A DNA stretch of 64,000 nt from Rugalucina vietnamica (Eukaryota; Mollusca; Bivalvia; Lucinida; Lucinidae): the NCBI GenBank assembly GCA_964017185.1, contig OZ024875.1:29459456-29523455 (forward strand), written 5' to 3'. This document shows, one piece after another, positions 19,811 to 33,600 of the stretch (within the stretch, counting starts at the first letter, position 1; each line of letters starts with the position of its first letter). The notes beneath the pieces were generated by a model that saw only the letters and a program-made list of their open reading frames with translations, did no database searches and was not told the origin of the DNA. The position numbers and the translations under genes are program-made.

Positions 19811-20724
19811 GTATATAAGTATAATTATATAGTTATGGTTTAACAAGTTGTTTCTAAAGAAAGGAACAGGTATGGGCATTAATGCTTGTATATAATTCAC
19901 ATTTTACCCGCTATTTTCGTCCGTCTCTTCCTTAATATACATAAGAATTGAAATATGTTAATCATAGCATTGAATATAGGCCTACCACTGCAGTTGGGTG
20001 TAACCGAAACGCAAACACACTTTCTTTAATCGCGGTACTATTTAAAATGTGAAAACTTTACTATAATAGACAGATAAGTCAAATCTTTTAATTAAAACTG
20101 ACTAACTTGCGTATTCGTCACCCTATGGGTGGTTTATTCTGTATGTGCCGTTTACCTTTGTTCAATAAAGAGATTGATAACAACGATTTATTTCTAACAT
20201 TAAAACTAATTCCATTTTCTGTGTACGTATCCGGAATATATCATCATAAGAATTATTATACTGGACAAATAAAGTTAGGGGTCAAACTTCTAATGCGCAA
20301 TTTCTACAAGATTTCGAACTGCTGGCGAAATGAAACATTTTTGTAAGCTTTGTATTCTTGAGGATCGAAACAATTCTTTGCATTCAACAAGACAGTCCAG
20401 GCTTTAAGTCAGACTATCCTTAAAATGAAAGTGGTATGAAATTCCCATAGAGAATTGATGGTGTGTAAGTTTGTTCGCGCAAAACTTATAAAATGGCTAG
20501 AAATTTCCAATCTTGTTTAGCTGGCTGACCTTAAAGATGAATCTTGATGACAATCACGCAAATTTGCAAAATTTTCATGAATTGGCAAAAATGAATTTTT
20601 GTGGAATCAGTTTTAATGGACTTTTTATCACTTTGGTTTTTAGGATAGTGTGCTTTAAAGAACAGCTGTGCTTAAGTCTGATGCGATATGATGCCAAATT
20701 TCAAAATTGGTGGCACATGATAGA
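19811..20724. other. Intergenic, nothing recognised
   Basis: AT-rich sequence between RPS23 and ATP6AP1. Small open frames at 20107 and 20513 have no recognisable motif. Confidence 0.4.
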
Positions 20725-20935
20725 GGGTCTCAATGGTATTTACTGATTAGCAATTTTTTGCCAATTTTTTTAATGATTAGCGATTTGTGAAAGAAAATTT
20801 TACCGGTTAGCGATTTGAGCACTGCTAATGATTAGCGATTTTGGCGAAAAAATAAAATGATTAGCGATTTTTGGTCGAAAAAGTTACCAATAAACGACTT
20901 AACACATTTTAACCGTTAGCGATTTCGATGAAACT
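20725..20935. repeat. GATTAGCGATTT tandem repeat
   Basis: About eight copies of a (GA/GG)TTAGCGATTT core spaced 25-35 bp by AT-rich linkers. Confidence 0.7.
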
Positions 20936-22105
20936 GAAGTAGAATGGATGCATTCCTACTCAAATTTACAGTCAGCTTTCTTGTGAGCTGATTGCAATTG
21001 TGTCCCTGCTTCTAGACGTCGATTAAAACGCAATAATATTAATATACTGAGTTCCACAGCCAACGCAACTTTATTTTTTCCTCTCATCTTTTAAATTGGC
21101 CAATTATGTGAAAACTTGTGTGTTCTATCATCATTAAAATGACTCGAAAATCTTTGTGTGTTATCAAATGTGAGATTTTAGTGCGCATGCGCGGGATCAC
21201 GTTCCTGGGTTCAAAAATGCATTTTCTGTGCCCGCTTGCGGGGGCTCGAAATTTTTCAGAACAATTCACACCATTCAAATTGTTGAAGGTCGTCCGATGA
21301 GTGTATAGCAATACCAATGTTGACATCCACGGCTCAACGCCAGAAATTGGCTTTCTTTTTCAGTACCCGAAAAATGCTTGTTTTAAGGCTTTCGACGTCA
21401 CTTGGTCACATGGTCGACGTCTCTGCAGATGTCAACCGTATGCTTTATTTTGTGTTGGCAACCTAGCCTTATTAAATTAAGTGTATTGCAGCTATGGGAA
21501 AATCAAAGTCGTATTTCAATGTGTTTCGCTGCTTTAGACTAGGGTGGTTTGCACAGTTCGTCAAAATCGCTGATTTCCTTCATTTTTCAAAATGACACCT
21601 TCGCCAGTTTTTCAATGGCCCATCTTCTCGCTTTGAATGTTTTACTGCTTCCAAAGGATCTAACAATTATTTTTATTTACGCAATTGTAGGCGAACACCA
21701 GTGAAATGGAAATTCAATTTTTCCAAAGAGCTAAAAGTGTTTCGTAACTTTTCCCATGTGTATAATTATAATATATATTTTATAATAGATTTTTTTTCAT
21801 TCATGCTATTTAACAGGAAACAGTAGCTTTCTCTCTTCCTCTGTTGAAAATCCTTTAATTATATTGATAACGAAAACGTGAGTCGTTCGATCTTGAGTGA
21901 GCTACCCAACGGGTCGTTTCGGCCACAAAAGTAGATTCGTCTTTGAGGTGGGCATTAATTGGTATCCAGTTATCACCTATTGCGTATAGGGCAGGTACAA
22001 CTCAAAGGTGATCACTGTCCCTTAAGACATACCACACGGTATGACAATGACATAGGGGACATACAACTGAAACAATTAAGCCAGACTAACCTCAATTTCA
22101 ATATT
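20936..22105. other. Intergenic, nothing recognised
   Basis: No gene or repeat structure could be supported, apart from a lone GTCGTTTCGGCC motif near 21915 resembling the cluster at 14390-14530. Confidence 0.4.
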
Positions 22106-22109
22106 CAGT

Positions 22110-22375
22110 GGTAGGGAAGAGTAGAAGTAAGAGTAGTAGGAGTAAGGGTAGGGTAAGGTAGTGTAGTGTAGTGTAGGGTAGGGTAGGATAGGGTAGGGTT
22201 GGGTAAGGTAGGGGTAGGGAAGAGTAGGATAGGGTGACATATGTTAAGATAGGGGTAGGGAAAAGAAGAGTTAAGAGAAAGGGTATGGTGGTTAAGATGT
22301 AGGGTAGGGTATGATATGATAGGGTAGGAGTAAGGGTAAGGTAAAGTAGGGTATGGAAGGGTAGGTAAGGGTATT
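22110..22375. repeat. GGGTAG-type minisatellite
   Basis: Degenerate tandem array of GTAGGGTAGGGTAGGATAGG and variants, G-rich on the plus strand. Confidence 0.8.
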
Positions 22376-22405
22376 CGGATCGGGACGTTAACTGGAGGCC
22401 CCCTG

Positions 22406-22563
22406 TGCAGGGACAGTCATCCCCTGTGCAGGTTAAAGATTCCTACACAGTTTCTATCCCTATGCATGTAGGCTTATCCCGCAAATACACCGGAGTGTAC
22501 AAAGTAGACCTCCCAAGAATAATCAGAAATTATTTGATGGGAATAACAAGAAAACAAAACAAA
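22406..22563 (+). repeat. Dispersed repeat, copy 1 (second copy 52717-52863)
   Basis: Shares CCCCTGTGCAGGTTAAAG, CATGCATGTAGGCT and AGAATAATCAGAAATT with 52717-52863 in the same order and orientation. Origin unknown; possibly a SINE or LINE fragment. Confidence 0.6.
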
Positions 22564-22939
22564 ACAGGGGTGGGGCAGTGCAATGGCACAACAAATACAT
22601 TCTTCTGGAAAGAAAAACTAGTTGTTTAATCAATAATTATTTCAAATATTTCAAATTCACTTTGCCATGCCTGTTCTAGGAAGAGCCTAAGTTCATATTA
22701 AAGGAGGTTTGTAATTTGCCGATCCGTCATGATCTAGACTCGCACACTCAGCTGATGAGTACAATCTCCATGGAGCGAAACGTCTCTTCACCATTCCGAA
22801 TGTACTTTCAGAGAATGTACAGAAGAGATATGGAACAGAATGATACAGAAGAACAGATATGGTACAGAAGAGATATGGAACATATGTGTAATATAGCGGA
22901 GGGAGATCTCGCACCTAGTGGTATCGGGTAGAGTCGGCC

Positions 22940-23034
22940 CGGAACCTATTGGACTTCCGTGTTGGACTTTATTCCTAATCATATGAGGCGGAAGTGATCG
23001 TCTGAGGTTCCAATAATCAATTTTCTGAATAAAA
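22940..23034 (+). promoter_or_regulatory. ATP6AP1 promoter / 5' UTR with ETS-type sites
   Basis: Immediately upstream of the ATP6AP1 start codon there is no TATA box, but two ETS-like sites in opposite orientation: ACTTCCG at 22953-22959 and GCGGAAGTG at 22988-22996. This is common for TATA-less housekeeping promoters; transcription start not determined. Confidence 0.4.
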
Positions 23035-26000
23035 ATGTTGTTTTTCCCTCTCATTTGTTTATCATTTGGTGTTTTTGTGACAGCAGATGATTCTCCAGTT
23101 CTGATCTGGTCTCCAAGCAGGTAGTTTAGTTCTTCATTGTCTAGCTAGCTTACTCCGCCTTTCAAATTTGATATTGCTAATTTGCCAGGCCCTGCTCAAG
23201 TCAAAATTTAGGTAGTGTACCTCAATCGAGGTACATAACCTCCATTGAGGTTTGAAAATGTACATGAAATTGCTTATATTGAGGAAAACAAATAGCTATG
23301 CAAAAATTGCAACATCATTCCTGGCCAAAGTTGCTTGCAAACTTTGCAGCTTTCTAATGAAACATTTCTCAGCAAAATCTGTTGGAGAATTTTTTGCAAA
23401 TTCCTCCATTTCATAAGTGGAAGGGGTGATCTTTTGAGATTTTAAACAGCATTCTTCAATGTATGACATAATTTGAATAGTGCAACAGTATTTCTACTGC
23501 TTTCTGTATATTTTATACCTTTGTTCATAAGAATTACATCATTTGATGCTTAAAATTGCTGAATTGCTGCTAAAACAAAAATTGAAAACAAGTAAAAGCT
23601 TTTTTAAAAAACATGAAAACAAGTTTAAGCTTTTTAAAATGCAAACCACTTACCCTTTGTGCCAGTGGCAGAAAACAGTGTTAAAATTATTCAGAAAGAC
23701 ACCAGGAAGGACAGAAAAGTAAAGTTCCACATGCTAGAAATAGGATTTTAACATTCTCATTAAAATTATATATGGAAATTGTCACAAATCAGTGGTAGCA
23801 TTAGGAAAAACATGTTTTGCCAAAAAAAATCCCTGATGAATTTTCAAAACAATTGTATCAAAAGAAGTAAATTGCCAAGGTTTACAGATTTATCATAACA
23901 AAATTTTGCAATTTGCAATTTTATACTTATTTTTTTACATTTTGCAAATTTCTATGCAAATTGCAAACCTCAATGTAGGTTATGTACCTCGATTGAGGTA
24001 CACTACCTAAATTTTGACTTGAGCAGAGCCTGTTTGCTGGTCTTTTCAAAGGCCTTTGATAAAAATAAATCACGCCAAGCTCCTGTGGAAGCTCCATTAG
24101 TATGGAATAAGAGGAAATGCACTTGCCTGGATCCCTGCCTTCCTGGTGAACCAGTCACAGACAGTGGTACATGATGGGGAGGAATCTGGATCGGTCCCTG
24201 TGACCTCGGGGTACCCCCAGGGCTCTGTCCTTGGGCCGATCCTGTTTCTAGTCTACATCAATGACCTGCCGGATGAGTTGTCAAGTTGTCATCTCAGATA
24301 CATCTCTTTGCAGATGACACGGCTGTGTACCTTATAATAGGAGGTGCGGAAGACAGCAAGTTGCTACAAAATGACTTGGACAGACTTTCTGTGTGGGAGG
24401 CCATGTGGGACATGGAGTTTAATCTGTCCAAGTGCCAGGTGGTGCTGGTGACATCCTCCAAAATCCTTTTAACTGTTCATACACATTACATGGTGAAGTC
24501 CTGGAGGTTGTCACAAGTATCGTCGCGTAATACGTTCTCGATAGTCATATGTTCTCGATAGTTTTCGTTCTGTCGCGAAGATTTCCCTTTGATTGACGTC
24601 ATACATTGCCTTGACCCCTTGTTTTGCAGGACAATTAAAGTCCTCAAAGTTTTATCATATCTCAACAATCAGAATGCTGAAAGCAAAAGAAAATTTTTGT
24701 GATTCTACAACATTACATTCAACATAGCCTTTTCCCGCTATTTCCAAATTTCTTATGCATTAATTGCATTTGAACCCTAAAATTCAAATAAACTGACTCC
24801 TGGAAACAGCCATCCACTTTTCGTCTGTTTTATTTACACCATGATGCTATTATTAGATAAGTAAATTGCGCATGTCTTCCTTGCATTTTAAAAATACGGG
24901 AGCAAAAACGTGTAATGGGTTCTTACGTTGCAGTTTACAGGAATTCTTTCAGAAATTGTAAAAACAGTATGAATTGGTTTCCAAAAAGCAAATTTTGTGG
25001 GCATATACCCTTTAAGTTTTTATAAGAGCTTATACGGTTGTGATAAGTAAGGTTTTCTGGTGTAAATGGCTGCCTGAGAGGGTGCAATTACGATGATTTT
25101 GTTGAGGGACATGTTCAAACAGAAGGCTACCTATTTACGGCACGAAGTCATTTCTCGGTGCATTAGTGGTCTAGTTAAGATTCGAACTTCTTGTTTAAAA
25201 TCACATTTTACAATCTTCACTGCCTTTATGCTGCGGTGTTGCATAATTAATATTAAAGCCATATGTCGCCATGATGCGCTCCCGTATATAATTGAATTTT
25301 TTCCACTTAACCTGCGCGTGACAAATAAAATATGCAAATGTCTATCGAGATCATATGACGGGCCATTTGATTTGTCAATTTCAACACCATTAGGTCAAGG
25401 TCATATCTGTAAACACCCAGCATGGAGATCGGCATAGAATCGCCACTAAAACATTTAGAGAAAGAGTATCTGTCGACACGATGAGAATGATTGAAGTGAG
25501 TTCAAAGTATTATGAACATTGCAGGCTGTCAACCAATTCCTATATTCCTATTAAACTCCTATATTTTGGGTCCAAATCCTATATTTTTAAGCACCTCCTA
25601 TATTCCTATAAATTCTCCTATATTTTGAAAATATTTCCTATATTTTTAGGATAATTTATTGCCGATGAATGATCATATATAGCAAATAGTAGTGCTCTGA
25701 AACTGCCTCTTTATACTTCATTCTTTATTTTTTTAAAATAAAATCATATTCATACTGTATATTATATAGTACATAAATGGCCATTACTGATGTCACTACT
25801 TAGTCAGGGTTACTTTTAAGTCCCAAGCATGTCCCATTTTCATAACAATAAGTTATATATCCTAGTTTCCATGAAAGTTGTCATGTTTTTTTATATTGTG
25901 TCTTTTTTTTATCTATTTTCTTTCTTTCTATGCCTTAATTTTGTTGTAAATTGATGCAACTGTACAGTGTACAATAGATCCCAGGAAATAGGCTGAGATC

Positions 26001-28319
26001 ACAGGAGACAAAGGTATGTACCTTAGAGCTTCTGGGGGCCTAAGCGGCCCCCAGACCCCCCGCCTAATTTCAAGAGATTATAACATACAGTACATGTGTT
26101 AATAAACATTACTTTCTATATTATGGACTTTGTAATTTCAGCTATAAAGCTTTTAGTTGTGGATTTATTTCACCTTTGAGAAAATAATATGATAACTCAC
26201 TCTGAAATTTTTATATTTTCTACTTTTATAAATGATCAGTGTGAAAAATAAAAGTAGGTCTAAGTTTAGATGAAAGAATTGACCTTAATTATCTCTTTAT
26301 TCTTTAAATATGTATATATTTTCAGTGAAAAAGCCTTTATTTTGCCAAAAGAATGCCTTTAAAAAACCTTTAATTCTGTGAGAGTCAGCTAATGGGCTTG
26401 TGTAGACTCACCATCCTGCATAATGCTTCAGCACACTTCATCATCACATGAATGGTCACCTGTCTGGATTGTGATGCTGTGGAACTGAATGGTTACTTTA
26501 TCTAGATATTTTAGACATTAATTAATGTATCAAAAGTGAGTGCCGAGGTAAGGATTGTCAGTGTAAGAGCAAAGAATGAAGCTATTTTCACAAGAAAACT
26601 ATATTTTTTCCTCAAAATGAGCTAAAACCTCCTATATTTCTTAGAAAAAATTCCTATATAAACTCCTATATTTTTTAGAAGACTTGGTTGACAGCCTGAC
26701 ATTGGCCAATGATTCGCTTACGCTATCGAGAACATATGACACCAGGATACCTTGGGGTGGGCATTTCATGTATCTCCAGTGGCCTATCCTGGAATCCACA
26801 CATCGACCGGATATATCAAAAATGCCACCAGGACTCTGAACTTAATCCAACGAAACATAAGAACTAAAAATCAAAAGGTACGAGAGACTGCCTATAACAC
26901 ACTGGTCCGCCCCCAACTGGAGTATGCTTCCCCTGTTTGGGACCCATATACTTAGGAAAAAAGTACTTCAGCTCGAAAAAGTGCAGCGCAGAGCAGCACG
27001 CTGGACCACCAGTAGCTTTGAAACTACCGGTCAAGTACAACTGAAATTGTGAACAATCTTGGATGGAGAACGCTTGAGCAAAGACGGGCAGATGCGCGCC
27101 TATGTCTTTCTTTCAGAATTGTACACAGACTTGTTGCTGTACCCCTCCCAGATTACATTCAAACCTCAAATTGAATTTCTAGATATTGCCACTCTATGAC
27201 ATTTCGCCAGTTACATATGACGTAAAATTACTATAAATACTCCTTCTTCCCACTGGCCATTGTCCAGTGGAATGCCCTCCCTGAAACTGTTGCATGCTTA
27301 CCAGACCTTGATTCTTTCAAGGTCTCAGTAAGTTAGCTGCAACACTCCAGGCCATAGATCTGGAAATAGTTGTTTTTATCCTGTTTTTAAATTCCACTTA
27401 ACTATTTTAACCTATCATCTTTAATCTGCCTTACTGAATGCTTTTAACCTGTCCTTTCATTAATTTTCAACCTTTTTCTGTTCAACAGCGCATCTGCCTA
27501 GAATGCCTGTGAGGGCATATGGCAGTATAGAAAGATAGATAGAGATAGATACATTACTATTAGATATGTGAACTTAGCAAAATTAAACTTGTCCATGTGA
27601 ACACAGCAAACTGGAAATTTTCAATATAAACAGCTCAGTAACCAGCAAATAAGGCTTTACTTATAGCCTTTAAACCAACTGAATTTAACATTCTGGTGAA
27701 CACTTATTCTACTTTAACCACAATGTACAAAACATCAAATTTAAAACAAACAAACAACTCATGAGCCTTAAATGAGAGAACTTGTGTTCTCTATGGTAGC
27801 ACGGGGATTATTATGCCCCACACGTCACACACAGTGCATACCATGTTACTTAAACGCTATCTCCTTCCTGAAACGAGCGAACATTGGACTCCGATGGAGT
27901 AGTCTTTTTCTGAATCTTGTTTCCCAGATTCGGTCGAATATTGTCTAAGCGAGTTCTGATCCGACAACCCAGAAAAAGTTCAGTGGGTGATACTTGAGTT
28001 GTAGAGTGAGGACTAGAACGATATGACAACAAGAATATTGAGATTTTCTGATTCACAGTTCCTGGTTCACTACTCATAGTTTGGCGGCCTCCGTGGCCGA
28101 GTGGTTAAGGTCGCTGACTTCAGTGCTCTTAATCATTCGATCATCTCACCGCTGTGGGTTCGCGCCTCGCTCGGGGCACGAGTCACATGTGGGACAAGCC
28201 AAGTTCTGCTTGCGGGTGTGTCAGGTGGTTTTTCCCCGGGTACTCCGGTTTTCGCCCCACCTACCGATTGATTCGTCTCGATATGAGTGAAAAAGCTTGA
28301 AAGGGACGTAAAACTGAAT

Positions 28320-28353
<34 letters not shown>

Positions 28354-30630
28354 ACTCATAGTTTTCATAGCTGTTTTAACCTACACACAGCTCTCTCTGC
28401 CTCACGGTTTGAGCTAGGATGATAAGGCGCAGAACGAACATGTTTAATTCCATTAGCCTTAACAAAGTCTTGAAATTCGTTCGACACAAATTGTGGTCCA
28501 TTATCCGAAACGATTTCTTCCACTAGTCCAAATGATGAAAACAGATATCGTAAAGCGTTAATGGTGCTTTCCGATGTTGTTGACGACATAGTAATGACCT
28601 CTAGCCACTTGGAATGAACGTCCACTACTAATAAAAACATCTTGTTCATGAATGGACCAGAATAGTCAATGTGTATCCTCTGCCACGGTTTACTAGGCCA
28701 TCTCCAAGGATTTGGAGGTGCTTTGCCCATTGGGCTCCTTTTCATCTGGCAAGGAATACAGTTTTTCACTTTAGTTTCAATGTCAGTTTCTATGTTTAAC
28801 CACCACATATGAATTCTAGCTAATGACCTCATTTTAACGATTCCTGGGTGATTTTCATGAAGCTCATCCAGCATAACGTCTTAGAATTTAGCTGGAATAA
28901 CGACCCTAATTCCTCGTAACAGACAACCTTCTACTGTTGTGAATTCGTCCTTGAACTTATAGTAAGGTTCATATTCAGCACTTAACGTAGATTTTTCAGG
29001 CCAACCATTTACCGTGAAATGAATTATGCGTGATAATACTGGATCCTCCCTTGAAGCTTTCACGATCTTATCTGGCGTAATTGGGAGCGAATTTACTTGT
29101 TCCCGATTCATTTTATTTGCTTCAACGAAAAATATGCTCTCTGATTCATTACATGTCTCCGGTAACGGAAACCTGGATAATGTGTCTGCATTACCATTTT
29201 TCGTGGTAGACCGAAAACAGATGTCGTACTGATATGCTGATAACTGAATAGCCCATCTCTGTAATCGCGATGCAGCTAATACTGGTATGCCTTTCTTGGG
29301 ACCTAAGATTAAAGTCAGTGGAACAATGTAAATTTCCGACCAAATAAGAACTGGTGAAATTTGGTTACGCCGAAAATGATTGCTAGGGCCTCCTTTTCAA
29401 TCTGAGAGTAATTTCTTTCAGCAGCAGTTAATGTTCTTGAAGCATAGGCTATAGGCCTATCATCGTTATCCAACTGACGCGAAATAACTGATCCAATTCC
29501 ATACGGTGACGCATCTACGGCTAACGTTACAGGTTTATCAGGCTGGTAATGTACAAGTACTTGAGATGATGTTAACAATTGTCTGACAGTTTCGCAAGCG
29601 TTTTTACATGATTCAGTCCAAAACCATGGAACGTCTTTCCCAAGCAAGTTAGTAAGCGGCTGGACCACTGTGGACATGTTAGGAATAAACTTCCTATAGT
29701 AATTCACTAATCCCAACCATGATTGAAGTTCTTTGCGATTTTCTGGGTCAGGGACGCGAAGTACTGCCTCAACTTTCCGTTCTGACGGCTGAATTCCCTC
29801 TTTCGTAACGCGAAACGCGAAGTACTCAACTTCATCCTGCATGAAGGCACATTTTGCAACAGTCAGCTTAATGTTCATGTCATCCAATCTTTGTAAGACT
29901 TTCTCCAAATTTTGCAAATGTTCAGTGTTATCAACCCCAGTTATGATAATATCATTCAGGATACAACCAACATGATCTAAACCGTTTAGAATTTTGTCCA
30001 TAATTTCTTGGAATAACGCAGTTGCACAGGCTACACCATATGGCAAACGACAGTACCGAAACAATCCCAGGTGCGTATTAATAGTTACATACTTCCTTGA
30101 CTCTTCATCAAGCAATACCTGTTGATACGCGTGAGACAAATCTAATTTCGTGAACTTCTGACCACCGTTCAATTTTTGAAATACATCTTCAGCAGTTGGT
30201 AAAGGATATTCAGGTACATTTAGCACAGGATTTACTGTAACTTTGTAATCCCCACATATTCTTACAGTTTTATTTGGCTTCTGGATTGCTTCAATGGGAG
30301 TAGCCCAATCAGAATAAGAACTTTCTCAATTATTCCTTCCTTCACTAACCGATCAATTTCAGCCGTGACACCTTCACGAAGCGCGTACGGTACCAGGGCT
30401 TTTTCTCTCTACAAAACTGGGTCCGGTTTTCGGTACCAAATTTTTTCCCAATTTGCTGAAAAAATTCCCAATTGACCTGGAACATTCCCAATAAGCAGAA
30501 GAATCCCAATTTAAATGGTAAACTTTCCCAAATTTGCTAAAAATTGCACTATTTTTTCCCCAAATCGTCGTATTATGTCCCCCCAACCGAAGGTGGGGGA
30601 CATATTGTTTTTGGTGCGGTTCCCGTCGGC

Positions 30631-30661
<31 letters not shown>

Positions 30662-33600
30662 TAGCTTCTTTCTTACGCGATATCTTTTGAACCAGTGGAT
30701 GGATTTTGACCAAACTTGCATAGATACATGGTTGGGAGGGGGGAAAGAGTTGATTAGATTTTGGTGACCTTGACCTCATTTTCAAGGTCACCAGCCCATG
30801 AAAACTGATCAAATTAGGTTTTCTGACGCGATATCTTCTGAACAAATGAATGGATTTTGAGCAAACTTGCACAAGAGCATTGTTGGGAGGAGGCTCAGAG
30901 TTGATTAGATTTTGGTGACCTTGACCTAATTTTCAAGGTCACCAGCCTATGAAAACTGATCAAATTAGGTTTTCCGACGCGATATCTTCTGAACAAATGA
31001 ATGGATTTTGACTAAACTTGCACAAGGGCATTGTTGGGAGGAGGCTCAGAGTTGATTAGATTTCGGTGACCTTGACCTAATTTTCAAGGTCACGAGTCCA
31101 TAAAAACTGTTGAAATTAGTCTTTCCAATGCAATATCTTGTAAACCTATTGATGGATTTTGACCAAACTTGCACAGAAGCATTGTTGGGAGGAGGCTCAG
31201 AGTTGATTAGATTTTGGTGACCTTGACCGAATTTTCAAGGTCACGAGTCCATAAAAAATGTTGAAATTAGTCTTTCCAACGCGATAACTTGTAAACCAAT
31301 AGATGGATTTTGACCAAACTTGCACAGAAGCATTGTTGCAAGAAGGCTCAGAGTTGATTAGATTTTGGTGACCTTGATCTAATTTTCAAGGTCACGAGTC
31401 CATAAAAAATGTTGAAATTAGTCTTTCCAATGCAGTATCTTGTAAACCAATCAATGGATTTTGACCAAACTTGCACAGAAGCATTGTTGGGAGGAGGCTC
31501 AGAGTTGATTATATTTTGGTGACCTTGACCTAATAATCAAGGTCACAAGTCCATAAAAAATGTTAAAATTAGTCTTTCCAACGCGATAACTTGTAAACGA
31601 ATGGATGGATTTTGACCAAACTTGTACAGAAGCATTGTTGCGAGAAGGCGCAGAGTCGGCTAGATTTTGGTGACCTTGACCTAATTTTCAAGGTCACAAG
31701 TCCATAAAAAATGTTGAAATTAGTCTTTCCAACGCAGTATCTTGTAAATCAATTGACGGATTTTGACCAAACTTGCACAGAAGCATTGTTGGGAGGAGGC
31801 TCAGAGTTGATTAGATTTTGGTGATCTTGACCTAATTTTCAAGGTCACGAGTCCATAAAAAATGTTGAAATTAATCTTTCCAACTCGATAACTTGTAAAC
31901 CAATTGATGGATTTTGACCAAACTTGCACAGAAGCATTGTTGCGAGAAGGCTCAGAGTTGATTAGATTTCGGTGACCTTGACCTAATTTTCAAGGTCACG
32001 AGTCCATAAAAAAATGTTGAAATTAGTCTTTTCACTGCAATATCTTGTAAACCAGTTGATGGATTTTGACCAAACTTGCACAGAAGGAGGAGGCTCAAAG
32101 TTGATTAGATTTTGATGACCTTGACCTAATTTCCAAGGTCACGGGTCCATAAAAACTGTTGAAATTAGTTTTTCCGATACGATATCTTGTAAACTAATTG
32201 ATGGATTTTGACCAAACTTGCTCAGAAGCATTGTTGTGAGGAGGTTCAGAGTTTATAAGAATTTGGTGATTGTGACCCAATTTTAGACAGGGTCCAAAAC
32301 AAGTTTAAACTATCACACCTTACATGGTGTCTTCCCTAGAAAAACTTCATATCACAAGGTAACTACACTTCAATTACTAAACGGTTGGGGGGACATAGTT
32401 TTCCTCAGAAAACATTGTTTTAATTTTTTCCCAAAATCACACAATTTTTTCCCAATTTCATTGGTACCAAAAAATTCCCAAAAAGGTCAGAAAAAGCCCT
32501 GGGTACAGTTCTAGGCTTGTAAAATACAGGATTACTGCCATCCTTTACAGCTAGCTTTACAGTTATACCTGTCATGGTGCCACCATTTTTATCGAACACT
32601 GATGGGTATTTGTTCAACAGATCATTAACACACTGTTGACCATTGCTTGTTGTGGTCAAATTTATCTTTCCCCAGTCAAGTTTGATTTTTTCCAACCAGT
32701 TTCTGCCAAGTAGAGCAGGACCTGAACCCTTTACAATTACCAATGGCAAAGTTTGGAGTTGATTCCCATATGAGCCGCGACGCGAGAAAACCGGTCTTCG
32801 GGGTTTTCGACCAGGTCCTACACAAACCGGCTTGTACAGTCACAGAAGCAGGCTAGAAGCTTGAAATTTCGGATTTAAGAAGAAGAGGGATAGTACTATC
32901 CGAGTAGCGTAAACAAAGGCGCTGATCAGCTTCGCGGTTTTCAGAATTACACTACTGGGTCTCAGTGGTTCTGAGTGAAAATGCTCATAATAATCTGTTT
33001 CTGATAATATTGATACAGATGCTCCAGTGTCAAGCTCCATCTTCTGCACATGGCCTTGAATTTCAAGATTTACAGTTATTTCTTTCTGTTTAGCAGATTT
33101 AATTGTGAAAATTGGCCAATCAGAAACTTCAGATTCTTCATTACTACACTCAAATTGATCTGCTTCAGTATTTCCCATGTATCTGACCTTAGATTTAGTT
33201 TTCTTCACTTTTGGAGGAAAACCGTCCTTGCGGGGATACTGGCGAGGTCACGCAAACTGTACTGTATCTGGTTTACTGTCAGATTTTGATCCTGATTTGG
33301 ACTGCGGACAATGCTTACCCAAATGACCTATTTGTTTACATGTGTGACAGCGACTCCTTTTATGAAAACAAACATCGGGGTTATGGTTAGTTTTCCCACA
33401 CCGAAAGCATTCTTTGCTGGCAGCCGACAACTTATTTGCAGCAGCAGGGTGTTTATATTCAATTTCAGGTCCAGTTTTCAACTTGGTGGTTTCCTTTTCA
33501 GCCATTTCCATGGATACCACAATATCGATAGCTTTTTGTAGGGTTAAATCAGCCTCAGACAAAAGCTTCTTCTGGATCGCAGGTGATGACAAACCACACA

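Larger units (their letters stand above)
24038..27556 (+). mobile_element. Jockey/CR1-type LINE, interrupted by a 2.2-kb insertion
   Basis: RT sequence begins near FSKAFDK (24046), runs through [18 protein letters not shown], has a frameshift near 24290, then LFADDTAVY and FNLSKCQVV, and stops at about 24512. It resumes at about 26740 with [27 protein letters not shown] and [14 protein letters not shown], with further shifts, to a 3' UTR that ends in a GATA-type simple tail (27530-27556). It lies in ATP6AP1 intron 1, same strand, and is not functional. Confidence 0.8.

Noticed and set aside
28083..28166. tRNA gene (Leu/Ser type)
   Set aside because: Pol III boxes are present but the cloverleaf is imperfect, the sequence continues into a SINE core and poly(A) tail, and a 14-bp target duplication surrounds it.
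30740..32280. Regular 151-bp repeats, considered as a CRISPR-like array
   Set aside because: Units are contiguous tandem copies with no unique spacers, in an animal genome, inside a HINE-like element.
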